Positions 39,156-43,186 of a stretch of 64,000 bases of DNA are shown in pieces. A model generated the notes under the pieces. That model was not told the DNA's origin and ran no database searches. It saw only the letters and a program-made list of their open reading frames with translations. The position numbers and the translations under genes were made by a program. Numbering within the stretch: the stretch's first letter is position 1; every line of letters begins with the position of its first letter. The stretch comes from Cladorhizidae sp. MBARI D1340-BT2 (taxonomy: Eukaryota > Porifera > Demospongiae > Poecilosclerida > Cladorhizidae). The stretch is taken from contig JAQNBH010000003.1 in the NCBI GenBank assembly GCA_028752905.1, positions 2,871,609 through 2,935,608 of the forward strand, given 5' to 3'.

Positions 39156-42100
39156 TTAAAATCCAGATTCCTCCAGTTGCCCTCCCTTGGACAATTTTCT
39201 AAATGAAGCCATGTCTAGCCTTTATCAGATGAAGGTTAGAGCATCTAGTCGAAACGTCGAGTGAATATAATTTGAAGTTGATTGTTGAGGTGATTTTAAT
39301 ATATACACACATACTGTAGATGCCATGCACAGCAATACCAAGTTTTCCACCCAACTCCTCAACTGAGGGCTCGCTCCGCTTGCCAATTAAGCACCCACTT
39401 CCCACCTACTGTTGGTTCTAGTCTCGGTTTGATTATGACTATGTCTCTTCCTGCACAGAAGTCAGCAATGTTTCTTCCATTGCTGGTGGTGACAACTGAA
39501 ACTCAAAGATGGGATATCCACACAGAACACCAACTCCACTCCACAACATTTCGATCTTTCCTCACCCAGCCTGGTACATACACTCGGCGATCAGTACCTA
39601 TTAAGAAATTGGAAGTGTGCACATCGGCATTGGTTGTCATTATTAGGGGGCTGACTTCTGACGCTATCAACACCCTGCTTAACGACCAGCTTAACAACCA
39701 GTATATATACATGAGGATGCATTAAAGCTCGTTGCTTTACTGTGCTTCATCAATGCATGGAGCTGGGTAATCATGGAGCTGGGTAATAATTAGGTGAATA
39801 TAATTAGAGCAATGTGGTGAAAATATAATTTGGCTGGATACCCATAATTATTAGGATGACATGTTATGTCCAAGATCTTAATTAGTCATTGGCTGGTTCT
39901 TTGGCTGGTATATACTTTATGAATTATCATGTAGTACATGGACATCACTGAGGTCAACTGATTACACACAATAAGTGGGTTGACATATTTTAGTATCAAA
40001 AGAGAGCACACAGAGAGACCTATCTTTTGATCTATATATCTAGTCCATACCATGAAGTTTGCAGAAGCTACGAAGAAACTACAAGAACAGATCAAGAAAT
40101 TACCAAGAGAACACATTTTACATGCGATTCCATAAACTCAAACATTTCATTACCCTATATAACTTGACCAATGTTTTAAAAAATCTTGTTTTGTTTGCAG
40201 TAACGCTCATAACTTTCCTACGCTTCACTCAAAATATTTTTTTTATATATCACTGGATAGCTCTTCTAATTCTCTAAGTAATGTATGTTTAATTACTACA
40301 AGTTTGGATAAGTTATGGTCATTTGAAGTGTGAGGTCTAGGATTTTCTTGGGGATTTTCCCCATAGCAAACTGGGTTGGCTTGCCACTCAGCAACCACGA
40401 TGGTTATTTATAATCTGTTTCTTACATACCTTAGATTTTTCCCAGCTGACCCAAGTGTGGGACTTTGATCTTGAAAACTGGGTCGCAGAGCTGATAATGG
40501 TCACTTTTTGGGGGGAATCTTAATGTATCTTCTAAGAAAATATGTCTGTAGAGACATATCATTAGGAAGCACAAAGCATAAGGAACCTGGATTTTTATTT
40601 ATCTGCATAGAATGTATAGAAAAAAGTTATGGCGATTTATAAACCTATGGTTTTTCTGCGGTACAGTCTCCCCTTAACCAAACGCTATGCGAGACCACAC
40701 CTGAAGGGAAAAAAAGGAAAAAGAAGCGGCAAGTAGTAAAATTACGTATGCGCATGCGCACAACAGATTTCCCAACAGATTTCCCAGCATGGAAACTTTC
40801 TTTACGCTCCATTTTGAAGCGGATATGCTGTACGAGTATGGCTACAGCTACTCCAAAGAGAAAAAGGATTGTACTTAGCATCAAAGAGAAACTCAAGATA
40901 TGTGATTTAGTGAAGAGTGGGAAAAGTTTAGCTAGTGTTGCGACTGAGTACAAGTAGGAAAGTCAACTGTTCATGATATCGTTAAGAACGGTAAGAAGCT
41001 GCAGGCCGTCCAAACTGAAGTTCAGGACGGTGACTGTAAAAAGAAGAGAAAGGTAGTCAGGAGAGCTGACTATGATGAGCTGGATAAAGCTGTGTTTCTA
41101 TGGTTTGTCCAGCAGAGATGCAAAGGTTAAGGGTTTTATTTATTGTGTGCAACTTCAGTTATCCGAACATTTCAGTTATCCGAACACCCTCCGGTCCCAA
41201 CATGTTTGGATAACTGACTTCCTACTGTATATACTTTGAACATCACTGAGGTCAGCTGATTACACACAGTAAGTAGGTTGACAAGTACTACACAGTACCT
41301 TGAACATCACTGAGGTCAACTGATTACACAATAAGTGGGTTGACAAAATCATACTACATAGTACTTTGAACATACTGAGGCTGATACACACAATAAGTGG
41401 GTTGACACAGTACCTTGAAAATCACTGAGGTCAGCTGATTACACACAATAAGTGGTTTGACAAGTACTACACAGTACCTTGAACATCACTTGAGGTCAGC
41501 TGATTACACACAGTAAGTAGGTCGACAAGTATACATAGTACCTTGAACATCACTGAGGTCAGCTGATTACACACAATAAGTGGGTTGACAAGTACTACAA
41601 AGTACCTTGAACATCACTGAGGTCAGCTGATTACACACAGTAAGTGGGTTGACAAAATCAGTCCTCTACACATAGTAATACCTTGCACAGTGGATCATCA
41701 AACAAGCTTGATCTCAGTCACAAAATATATATTATATAACTTATTGTTCTAGCGATATAGAGTGGTCATACACCTTTACTTCTGGTTTGATGGGACAAGC
41801 AAGCAAAAAATTGAAGGCTGACCATTGCAATTGCCACATTGAACGGTCTCTACCCAGCCTTTACTGGTGTTTCTGGAAGCCCTTCTTCAGAGGAAAGTTG
41901 CACGGGCATCTATGCTTACCTCTTCTTGTTGAGCCTAGTATAGCATCCAGCAGCAGTGCTAGATGTACCATGTAGATATATCAAGAGGATTATCGCAAAG
42001 GTAGCTGCCTAGGTTTAGGTACCTGTCACACAAACACATGCCAAGACAAACAGTTCATAAATATTCTAGCCAGCTAATTACCAACTACACAGGGAAATAT

Positions 42101-43186
42101 ATAGCTAGAGCACATACTGCAAGCACTTCAGGCTTTTCTCGCAGTCGGCAGTTGTAACCTGAATGAGGGATAACTAATTTCCCCACAGAAACAAATTGCA
42201 TTTCACAAGGTTTTAATCGTATCTAGACTACACTTCCTGCAGTTCGAAGGTCAGACACAGAAAACTCCACTTTTCATCCAGTGAAAATACCAACATGTTG
42301 CTATTGTTAACCTATATAGTGCCTCTGTTTACACACAGAGGCAACTCTCCTCTTCTTGGTAGGAGGAAGAGCGCAGAGTAGATGTGTCTAATGCAGTAAA
42401 CTAGTCTTGGGTACACAAACCTTTACCTTCCCTATCTTTGAGGTGGGGGTCAACTTGTGAAGCAGGAATTATTCCTGGTGAAGGCTAGAGTATCCAGTCG
42501 AAATGTCAAGAGAGTACAATTTCTAGTTGATTATTGAGGTTATTGTAAGGAAGCTTATACCACCCATCTCTCAAAAATGGCCAACAATATTTTGCAAATG
42601 TAACAGTACAGACTTTTGCAAGTGTAATGACTGTTTGTGAGTAACAAGGCTTGTGGAGAATTAAACCAGCATTCATGTGCCTGAAATGTAACCAACAAGT
42701 ATAACTGCAGTCTGATTGGCACACGATTGTAGCTGTACTAACACAAATAACATGCTAGCAACACTGATAATTTTTTTCTACAGACCCAAATACAAAAAAG
42801 GTAAAGGGTCATTATAGACTAGCCATTATTTGACAGGCAGGAATGAAGAAATTTGATTCCCCACCAGATTTGGGCCACCTTGACACTATAAGTACTAGCT
42901 CCTCAACAATTGTAATAGGCCACAATTGTAATAGGCCAACAGAGCAACTTGAACCCAGTATTTATTTACAATTTACATGTAAGCAAAACAGTGTGTCCTC
43001 CTCCTCCAGCTATTTGTTTCAGTATCTCGGCCTCAGAGCTTTCCAAATTCATCTTCATTGGGAAGGGCATGTCTTCTGCATGTCCAACACCTAGCTGTCC
43101 GTAGCTATTAGCCCCCTGAAGAAACAGAGCAAAATTCAGGAACTGAGTAAATCTAAACTACTGCTTACCCAAGAAAAGGCTATCAT
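3086..43186 (-). CDS. SERGEF: SERGEF (DelGEF)-like RCC1-repeat protein, six exons, 3' end outside window
   Basis: Minus-strand gene for an RCC1-type beta-propeller protein. Exons: 43186-43169, 43115-42977, 24197-23941, 8758-8695, 6023-5931, 3301-3086. Every junction has GT donor and AG acceptor, and the splice phases (0,1,0,1,1) agree throughout. The product starts MIAFSW joined to GANSYGQLG, then GGGGHTVLL, GNIFVCGWNKDGQLG, SCGWSHTVAVV, WGSNAFGQLG, TAGLRHSLAL, SGQVYSWG and SWGLNQHGQCG. This matches the blade order of vertebrate SERGEF, a protein linked to secretion through the exocyst subunit Sec5 (known from the family, not from here). The last exon ends in a GTAAGT donor, so one or two blades lie further left. 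Compared with vertebrate SERGEF, sequence between exons 5 and 6 appears to be missing; a further phase-neutral exon in 3302-5930 could not be recognised. Introns 2 (18.8 kb) and 3 (15.2 kb) hold nearly all the mobile elements of the window. Confidence 0.88.
3302..5930. other. SERGEF intron 5; no further feature recognised
   Basis: 2.6 kb of AT-rich sequence with short open frames in all directions, none resembling a known domain. I looked for an RCC1-like exon on the minus strand, since vertebrate SERGEF has extra sequence here, and did not find one. Confidence 0.5.
5931..6023 (-). CDS. SERGEF: SERGEF-like exon 5
   Basis: 93 nt, phase 1 to 1, acceptor CTCTAG and donor GTGAGT. Encodes ESGQVYSWGDGRKGQLGLG and about ten further residues, an RCC1 blade start. 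A minisatellite begins about 85 bp to its right. Confidence 0.85.
6108..7206. repeat. 27 bp minisatellite array
   Basis: About 40 copies of a 27 bp unit (AAGCTGTACTGAAGTGTATT plus AAATAAG), with 1-3 base variants and a few partial units. Because 27 is divisible by three, long open frames such as minus-strand 7236-6844 result from repetition and are not genes. Lies in SERGEF intron 4. Confidence 0.95.
7484..8600. repeat. 52-54 bp minisatellite array
   Basis: About 20 tandem copies of a unit starting GTGGGGGCAAACATTGA, containing ACTACAGCATGGGGACATG and ending TTGACCACG. Several copies have small deletions. Open frames on both strands follow the repeat period. Lies in SERGEF intron 4, ending about 95 bp from exon 4. 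Confidence 0.95.
8695..8758 (-). CDS. SERGEF: SERGEF-like exon 4
   Basis: 64 nt, phase 0 to 1, acceptor TTCTTCAG and donor GTCATT. Encodes AFGGGYVVDVTAGLRHSLALT, matching the AAGLRHAVA segment that follows the second blade in SERGEF. It starts about 100 bp to the right of a 53 bp minisatellite. Confidence 0.85.
8820..9693. other. SERGEF intron 3, unannotated stretch
   Basis: No gene or element recognised. About 9235-9275 is a short run of CGCATCGTATC-like 10-mers. The last 25 bases (to 9698) match the unit of the minisatellite at 12837-14475, which shows that the hAT element at 9699 inserted into the edge of that array. Confidence 0.5.
10000..12260 (-). pseudogene. hAT transposase, frameshifted
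   Basis: The N-terminal start is at 12260 (MDLRNFFTRKR), followed by an acidic stretch and a TTF-type zinc finger around KEWEQKYPWVYCDDPKQGMF with CKLCQKRG. Next come KHIQSKWHRDAVIHA (about 11900), IGQGYDGAATFAGEHNGVQ, HCACHRLQLA and VKPSDTRWLPHERC (about 11470-11010), and finally ATVECSFSQV with RLSDSNLEHLMKI (about 10200-10050), the hAT dimerisation domain. Gene order and motifs match the ZMYM6/ZNF862-like and DUF4371 hAT family. At least four frame changes or stops (near 11920, 11560, 10850, 10160) show that it is dead. Confidence 0.85.
12453..12544. repeat. 43 bp inverted repeat (hairpin) inside hAT 5' region
   Basis: The arms 12453-12495 and 12502-12544 are reverse complements with about one mismatch, separated by 6 nt. 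Parts of the arm recur: CTAGAATGTTCTGTCC also occurs at about 12391 and CTAGAATATTCTG at about 12352 and 12625, so the block 12345-12645 is a set of nested palindromes. It lies between the transposase start and the right TIR and may hold transposase-binding sites. Confidence 0.8.
12837..14475. repeat. 67 bp minisatellite array
   Basis: About 25 copies of a 67 bp unit (AATATCAATCATCTAATAGT, then AACATATATAACTATATATG, then CAGGAATGAGAGCTACA...). Many units have internal deletions. One further partial unit is found to the left of the hAT element at 9699, so array and transposon are linked in history. Confidence 0.95.
14480..15632. other. SERGEF intron 3 between array and LTR element
   Basis: Short open frames only (for example plus 14591-14929 and 14754-14948), with no recognisable domain. 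The last five bases, CTAAT at 15628-15632, are the target duplication of the LTR element. Confidence 0.5.
15633..16101 (+). repeat. 5' LTR
   Basis: 469 bp, begins TGTCATGCCACAGG and ends CTTGCATAACA, so it has the usual TG...CA ends. It is identical to the 3' LTR except at two positions (near 15963 and 16095). Confidence 0.95.
16102..16118 (+). promoter_or_regulatory. Putative primer binding site
   Basis: TTTGGTGGCAGCGGTGG directly follows the 5' LTR, the position where a tRNA 3' end primes minus-strand synthesis. The matching tRNA was not identified. Confidence 0.5.
16376..16741 (+). CDS. Gag N-terminal part (coiled coil)
   Basis: 121 aa from MTARNKSKKS. Residues about 20-115 are very rich in E, K, R and Q (EEEEKEQE, DERRREEKEKEREEQ), predicting a coiled coil, as in gag N-termini. 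It ends at a TAA that overlaps the start of the next frame (16728) by 14 nt. This may be a frameshift site or damage. An ATG 30 nt upstream in frame (16346) is an alternative start. Confidence 0.7.
   Translation: MTARNKSKKSLLPTDSLLTTEEEEKEQEDFASGASMDVVNTMQQLMIFMEKSRQEDKIRDERRREEKEKEREEQRKQDLEQFRHSQECMSTLLKELEDSKAKQTEKILSQKKNLMASNVDR
16728..18518 (+). CDS. Gag capsid, zinc knuckle, protease-like region and integrase N-terminal part
   Basis: 596 aa open frame. Residues about 1-160 resemble the retrotransposon gag domain (DKPADFMQRFEQAM, QLSGKAYSIYN, RIEAKIKRGLDGC). A CCHC knuckle CYLCHEKGHKRPEC lies at 17390-17431. LDAGSDCSIV at about 17530-17560 and ALLGMDLE downstream fit a retropepsin (D[AST]G core and the later hydrophobic loop). 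After an acidic linker, about 18220-18345 is the integrase zinc domain (HFGVKKTAAKLRKH and CSTCPQC). The core starts with VAFDIVGPLP, which holds the first catalytic Asp. The frame is lost near 18485, so the rest of the integrase is in another frame. Confidence 0.88.
   Translation: MWTDNDKPADFMQRFEQAMECNEEPQERWARLLAMQLSGKAYSIYNTRVPIEMRNDYNSIKMTLLDSFGDTVLQARRELWTMKRKYGESAQELVVRIEAKIKRGLDGCKDETDIIAQLSLYKFLSTLPFDVTSFVLGRNPKTAMEAAHLETEYQASQSWKSRPNYQPRYDRRDSDGSYRREKFEHREVKRKPISTSAASGKVDKTGMHTKQQHDSGPRTPTCYLCHEKGHKRPECPRRIQRIYSHKKPRRVAFVCGKVGETQCNFLRLDAGSDCSIVHPRLVKPEQYLGEDINVQGFGDKSVHLYPMARVQFKIGGNLEECDVAVTEDVEPADALLGMDLECYDSAWEPREMCESENKLRSHVLRTRAQAAAEDIQQQQDDEATAQSGANTINLSDIYNFDDSLFSQEEQVQTVPDSDDPLDLSLPSLANDSANKDALVQEQENDQTLESARQLIDVPDAGYSYIDGLLVHKAEDELGTIWARVVVPDGRRPAVIKLAHSTKTGGHFGVKKTAAKLRKHLTWPGISRDIKKWCSTCPQCQKAARNSNQRAPLIPLPRIDIPFSRVAFDIVGPLPRTKSGYKYILTTCVMPANIQKQ
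18485..19276 (+). pseudogene. Integrase core and C-terminus, interrupted by a stop
   Basis: Continues the integrase after a frame change. YASKYPEAIAL, then VLTDQGSVFMG (second catalytic Asp, about 18604) and YHPQSDGMLECFHASLK (catalytic Glu, about 18714). A TGA at 18872-18874 interrupts the frame, which then resumes at once: the C-terminal module DTWEGPFEVLEQISPVNYKLAVP and LHVNMLRPW is a GPY/F-like domain. The frame ends at TGA 19274-19276. The integrase, complete in domain content, therefore precedes the RT. Confidence 0.88.
19353..20174 (+). CDS. Reverse transcriptase
   Basis: 273 aa. Shows the RT motifs in order: LPPYRLAP and GIIRQSHSPWSSP, VRLCVEFRKINSVTV, YLTKMDLNKGFHQV (first catalytic Asp), PFGLRNAPATFQRLMD, AYIDDVVVFS (YxDD box, about 19900-19930) and IYLGHVVG. 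This is a Ty3/gypsy-type RT. The true frame upstream may start near 19277 (acidic linker with NLPPPSYGVDL). The frame changes at about 20140 and the RNase H continues in another. Confidence 0.92.
   Translation: MMDNILLEFNDVVQTEPGRVNITEHAIDTGETSPIRLPPYRLAPAWKDQLRTEVRTLATAGIIRQSHSPWSSPMIPICKKGGNVRLCVEFRKINSVTVPDPYLMPRVDEILDQLGEATYLTKMDLNKGFHQVPLKDSDIPKTAFCTPWGKFEYTHMPFGLRNAPATFQRLMDVVLDDMLDFAKAYIDDVVVFSRTWEDHVKHLRLVLERLREVGLTAKPSKCQWATASCIYLGHVVGRGKVQPDEIKVQAVKDFAKPKSKTDVIIFGSYRLLS
20149..20784 (+). CDS. RT connection and RNase H domain
   Basis: Begins with GLTGYYRSFIP, the usual end of the RT thumb, then VLQTDASMLGIGGVL (catalytic Asp), YSATELEGLVIV (Glu) and IETDHRALSFL (Asp), and RYRPGSKNGNADGLSR: a complete gypsy-type RNase H. 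The frame runs about 20 nt into the 3' LTR. No integrase follows, which confirms the inverted pol order. Confidence 0.9.
   Translation: MGLTGYYRSFIPADANHSIALTDATKKIAPQKVIWTKELEDEFNYLREALCSYTALTIPAPSDSFVLQTDASMLGIGGVLSVQRGEQELPVAFYSRKLLDRERRYSATELEGLVIVDSVAHFDVYLVGRPFTIETDHRALSFLNTSKLTNGRLARWAIRLQPFSYTIRYRPGSKNGNADGLSRQAWISTDGQPPDDGLRPLEEEGDVMPQA
20751..20765 (+). promoter_or_regulatory. Polypurine tract
   Basis: AGAAGAAGAGGGGGA immediately before the 3' LTR, the expected plus-strand primer for reverse transcription. Confidence 0.85.
20766..21234 (+). repeat. 3' LTR
   Basis: 469 bp, same ends as the 5' LTR, with two mismatches in 469. Followed by the CTAAT target duplication. Confidence 0.95.
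21240..22070. other. SERGEF intron 3, no feature recognised
   Basis: Unique-looking sequence between the LTR element and the next minisatellite. No domain or repeat was recognised. Confidence 0.45.
22075..22935. repeat. 47/32 bp compound minisatellite
   Basis: Units begin GGTTGAACTACACACTGTTC. A long form continues with AGATTGTGTTCCTCCAGAAC and TCCCGAG (47 bp); a short form lacks the middle (32 bp, AGAACTGCCGAG). The forms alternate in a partly regular higher-order pattern (long units with short ones interspersed). Confidence 0.93.
23190..23765. repeat. 40 bp minisatellite array
   Basis: About 14 copies of a 40 bp unit with GGTAAGGTATTTTGCATGCA, CAAGTCATCTGTATCTGGTT. Each unit contains TTTGCATGCA. 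GGTAAG and GGTAAAG repeats resemble splice donors on the plus strand, but the host gene is on the minus strand. Ends about 180 bp left of SERGEF exon 3. Confidence 0.95.
23941..24197 (-). CDS. SERGEF: SERGEF-like exon 3
   Basis: 257 nt, phase 1 to 0, acceptor CTTAG and donor GTAAGT. Encodes almost two RCC1 blades: GNIFVCGWNKDGQLG, ISCGWSHTVAVV, MAWGSNAFGQLGLPH. This exon gave the clearest SERGEF match (FVCG.NKDGQLG and GSNSFGQLG.PH in vertebrates). It lies between two minisatellites that begin within about 15 and 180 bp of its ends. Confidence 0.93.
24212..24725. repeat. 56 bp minisatellite array
   Basis: About nine copies of a 56 bp unit (ATGATGATCAGCTTATAATA, GTGACAGCTTTGATATTAAA, ACATGTACCCTCAATT) with a TA insertion in some. 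Starts about 15 bp to the right of SERGEF exon 3, so on the coding strand it ends right at the splice acceptor. Confidence 0.95.
24790..25170. repeat. 36 bp minisatellite array
   Basis: About ten copies of a 36 bp unit (CAGCACCACTGGCTCCCAAC, ACTGCAGTGTTTCATG), with 3 bp insertions and shortened copies. Open frames on both strands reflect the period, which is divisible by three. Confidence 0.95.
25180..27055. other. SERGEF intron 2: degenerate repeats, possible gag remnant
   Basis: About 25395-25510 has a few copies of AGAGGGAGTTCAGTAGAGCTGA. About 25770-25990 resembles 30530-30670 (both CCTTTT...GTCAATGG, CTCA, AACTTGACCAGGGAAAGAACATG-like), a dispersed repeat. At about 26412-26447 the plus strand reads CHICNKTGQLSK in one frame, like a CCHC zinc knuckle, so this may be a decayed retroelement gag; no other support was seen. 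Confidence 0.35.
27060..27580. repeat. 30 bp minisatellite array
   Basis: About 17 copies of a 30 bp unit (GCTCTCATTGCTGCTGTTGT, TAAGAGGGGG), with one more copy at 27630-27668 inside the loop of the neighbouring inverted repeat. Confidence 0.95.
27583..27726. repeat. 46 bp perfect inverted repeat
   Basis: 27583-27628 and 27681-27726 are exact reverse complements (outer ends ATTAATAATTTC / GAAATTATTAAT). The 52 bp loop holds about one and a half units of the adjacent 30 bp minisatellite, so the inversion arose within the array edge. Confidence 0.9.
27731..27985. repeat. About 62 bp imperfect tandem repeat, four copies
   Basis: Units contain AAGGGTCTGCTC, TTGTAGCTGCTTGCCCTTTG and CCAGATCTACACA. 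They lie in a plus-strand open frame (27694-28287, 197 aa) that continues with KRLRENILRWKKEVSGYLNQV. The frame has no recognisable domain and I do not call it a gene. Confidence 0.8.
28428..28537. mobile_element. hAT terminal fragment (same family as 9699-12829)
   Basis: Closely matches the right end of the hAT element at 12720-12829: TCCCCCAGACCCCC, ACGCACGCCCATCACGTAAA, AAACTGTAAATCCTGTATGA and a variant TIR end CCTGTATGAACCCCTG. No matching left end was found nearby, so it is a solo fragment or a deleted copy. Confidence 0.75.
28910..29170. repeat. 16 bp tandem repeat
   Basis: About 15 copies of CAGACCATCTAGTTCC with variants (AGCAGCC, AGCTGCC). Confidence 0.9.
29180..30755. other. SERGEF intron 2, no gene recognised
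   Basis: AT-rich sequence, a poly-G run near 30298-30311 and a TG-rich microsatellite at 30515-30550. About 30540-30670 is a copy of the dispersed repeat also seen at 25770-25990. Confidence 0.45.
30757..31060. repeat. 56/47 bp minisatellite
   Basis: Tandem units containing AGTAATGAATGCTAGGCATT, GAGTGGAGCTAGTGGTTAAG and CAGGTACATCTATACT; alternate units are shorter. The array runs into the direct repeat at 31061, whose first bases (GAGTGG) resemble a unit. Confidence 0.9.
31061..31467. repeat. Diverged direct repeat, left copy
   Basis: About 400 bp similar along its whole length to 34741-35140: shared blocks include GCAGCCATGCAGCCCA, TTATTGTTTGTCC, ATCTGGTAAGG, ACGACCATTCC, ATTTACGTAA, GGTGAACG and GCATAGATAG, all in the same order and orientation. 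The two copies flank a LINE. Confidence 0.85.
32011..33391 (-). pseudogene. LINE reverse transcriptase
   Basis: Two overlapping frames. The first (33391-32696) has VPGPDSLCHEHLKQA, LKALYKGKGDPLSPNSYRGIAL; the second (32838-32011) has EVFVDFRKAFDYVNRSIL, GVAQGDSFSPTAFIL, LSFYADDLVFYS (catalytic YADD), VNIDKTKCI and YEYLGLT. These are RT motifs 1-7 of non-LTR elements. One frameshift near 32830 separates the halves. Confidence 0.9.
33611..34348 (-). pseudogene. LINE endonuclease domain
   Basis: 245 aa. From KMKLLVWNVEGLKS (N-terminal Asn) through DIVCLTETFL (catalytic Glu), VLCCYYPP, SIICGDFNCRM (Asp/Asn pair) and STIDLIFHN: an AP-type endonuclease that nicks target DNA for reverse transcription. 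The terminal His motif is not clear and the frame ends at 33611. Confidence 0.85.
34356..34685 (-). pseudogene. LINE ORF1, C-terminal part
   Basis: 109 aa with LIKAKLLRGK, NVFISPHLTRAQEEADYHLWQYLRNKK. This resembles the C-terminal domain of LINE ORF1 proteins (a KLKGTNIFINEDLT-like segment). The N-terminal part is missing; the direct repeat starts about 55 bp further right. Confidence 0.6.
34741..35140. repeat. Diverged direct repeat, right copy
   Basis: Partner of 31061-31467, same orientation. It begins with CATTGAGTGG, the minisatellite-like motif seen at 30757-31060, and ends GGTGAACGCAGCATAGATAG. Confidence 0.85.
35165..35241 (-). repeat. Hammerhead-like palindromic repeat, left half (split by hAT)
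   Basis: The minus strand reads CTAGAGCATTCTAGTCGAAACG, then TCGAGGGAATACAATTTT, the 3' half of the hammerhead-like repeat described at 60111-60250. It is cut at 35241 by the hAT element. The remaining half is at 39214-39300. TCTAG (35237-35241) is the target duplication. Confidence 0.75.
36093..37006 (+). mobile_element. Non-autonomous piggyBac-like element with TTAA duplication
   Basis: Ends CCCTCTCACTGTCA (36093-36106) and its exact reverse complement (36993-37006), flanked by TTAA at 36089-36092 and 37007-37010. TTAA target and CCC-starting TIRs are diagnostic of piggyBac. It is only 914 bp long and carries one short ORF. It interrupts the hAT transposase sequence, which continues across the site when one TTAA and the element are removed. 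Confidence 0.92.
36302..36526 (+). CDS. Mini-ORF: piggyBac N-terminus joined to C-terminal cysteine-rich domain
   Basis: 74 aa, with its own ATG and TGA. Residues 1-42 (MEKRLSIAEII..., GDESSDKE) look like the acidic start of a piggyBac transposase. Residues about 47-74 (YCNVHLC, RNCFHAFH, DFCHRH) resemble the C-terminal cysteine-rich domain that binds the element's TIRs. The whole RNase H-like DDD catalytic region is absent. No intron is visible. Whether it is translated is unknown; if it is, the product could occupy TIRs without cutting. Confidence 0.6.
   Translation: MEKRLSIAEIISQVTRAAWDISGDESSDKECEGIHSYLGDSRVQRKYCNVHLCIMEDRNCFHAFHNLVDFCHRH
38616..39035. mobile_element. Nested hAT-type MITE, 420 bp
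   Basis: Ends CAGGGTTTCATCA (38616-38628) and TGATGAACCTTG (39024-39035), imperfect inverted repeats of the same type as the two hAT elements. The flanks are CACAC on both sides (38611-38615, 39036-39040), consistent with a 5 bp duplication, but low-complexity. Internal sequence resembles the ends of the 9699-12829 element (G-rich left, GGGGGAGCATGTCCCCC palindrome right). No coding capacity. Confidence 0.65.
39122..39155. repeat. Poly-C run of 34
   Basis: Uninterrupted run of 34 C, inside the hAT element at 35242-39213. The exact length is probably unreliable in assembly. Confidence 0.9.
39214..39300 (+). repeat. Hammerhead-like palindromic repeat, right half
   Basis: Continues the repeat cut at 35241: CTAGCC, then CAGATGA (CTGATGA in better copies), GGTTAGAGCATCTAGTC, GAAACGTC, GAGTGAAT and TTGAAGTTGATTGTTGAGG. 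The centre of the palindrome is shorter than in the copy at 60111-60250. Confidence 0.75.
39305..40662. other. SERGEF intron 2, no gene recognised
   Basis: AT-rich. Stretches at 40020-40060 (ATCTATATATCTAGTCCATA) resemble 36745-36775 inside the piggyBac derivative, so a decayed related copy may lie here. No ends were found. Confidence 0.4.
40665..41227 (+). mobile_element. pogo/Tigger-type element, internally deleted
   Basis: TA dinucleotides flank both ends (40663-40664, 41228-41229). The outer sequence is CAGT, and both ends contain TTAACCAAAC or TTATCCAAAC, then GAGACC or GGGACC: imperfect TIRs of pogo type. The right end also has two CAGTTATCCGAACA motifs typical of Tigger elements. 563 bp long, with only an N-terminal transposase piece. 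Confidence 0.72.
40838..41128 (+). pseudogene. CENP-B/pogo-type DNA-binding domain fragment
   Basis: Starts MATATPKRKRIVLSIKEKLK, then KSGKSLASVATEY; after one frameshift it continues GKSTVHDIVKN and, further on, ELDKAVFLWFVQQRCKG. This is the first helix-turn-helix of the CENP-B/Tigger family and the start of the second. The DDE catalytic domain is deleted. A perfect TGCGCATGCGC-type palindrome lies upstream at about 40747-40759. Confidence 0.75.
41230..41685. repeat. About 62 bp minisatellite
   Basis: Seven to eight variable copies of CTTTGAACATCACTGAGGTC, AGCTGATTACACACAATAAG, TGGGTTGACAAGTACTACACAGTAC. One earlier copy of the same unit lies at 39935-39985 (ACATCACTGAGGTCAACTGA). Confidence 0.9.
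41690..42470. other. SERGEF intron 2, no feature recognised
   Basis: No gene, repeat array or mobile element was recognised in this stretch. Confidence 0.4.
42463..42548 (+). repeat. Hammerhead-like dispersed repeat, single copy
   Basis: Contains ATTATTCCTGGTGAAGGCTA, GAGTATCCAGTCGAAATGTC, then AAGAGAGTACAATTTCTAGTTGATTATTGAGG. It is clearly the same family as 60111-60250, with core changes (CTGGTGA for CTGATGA) that would impair a ribozyme. Confidence 0.75.
42977..43115 (-). CDS. SERGEF: SERGEF-like exon 2
   Basis: 139 nt, phase 0 to 1, acceptor TTCTTCAG and donor GTAAAT. Encodes GANSYGQLGVGHAED and IAGGGGHTVLLT, which align with the first blade of vertebrate SERGEF (WGANSYGQLG, GGGGH). 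Confidence 0.9.
43169..43186 (-). CDS. SERGEF: SERGEF-like exon 1
   Basis: Encodes MIAFSW only, followed by donor GTAAGC. Joining it to exon 2 rebuilds the SWGANSYGQLG start of the first RCC1 blade. The intron to exon 2 is 53 bp. The start codon is 99 bp from the ATG of the divergent forkhead gene. Confidence 0.85.

Larger units (their letters stand above)
35242..39213 (-). mobile_element. hAT DNA transposon with 5 bp target duplication and two nested insertions
   Basis: The left end CACGGTTTCATTTAG (35242-35256) and the right end read inward from 39213, CATGGCTTCATTTAG, are imperfect TIRs (two mismatches in 15). The target duplication TCTAG is at 35237-35241 and 39214-39218. The element contains a piggyBac derivative (36093-37006) and a small hAT-like MITE (38616-39035). 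It is related to the element at 9699 (same TIR pattern, same duplication length, similar transposase), but diverged. Confidence 0.85.
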
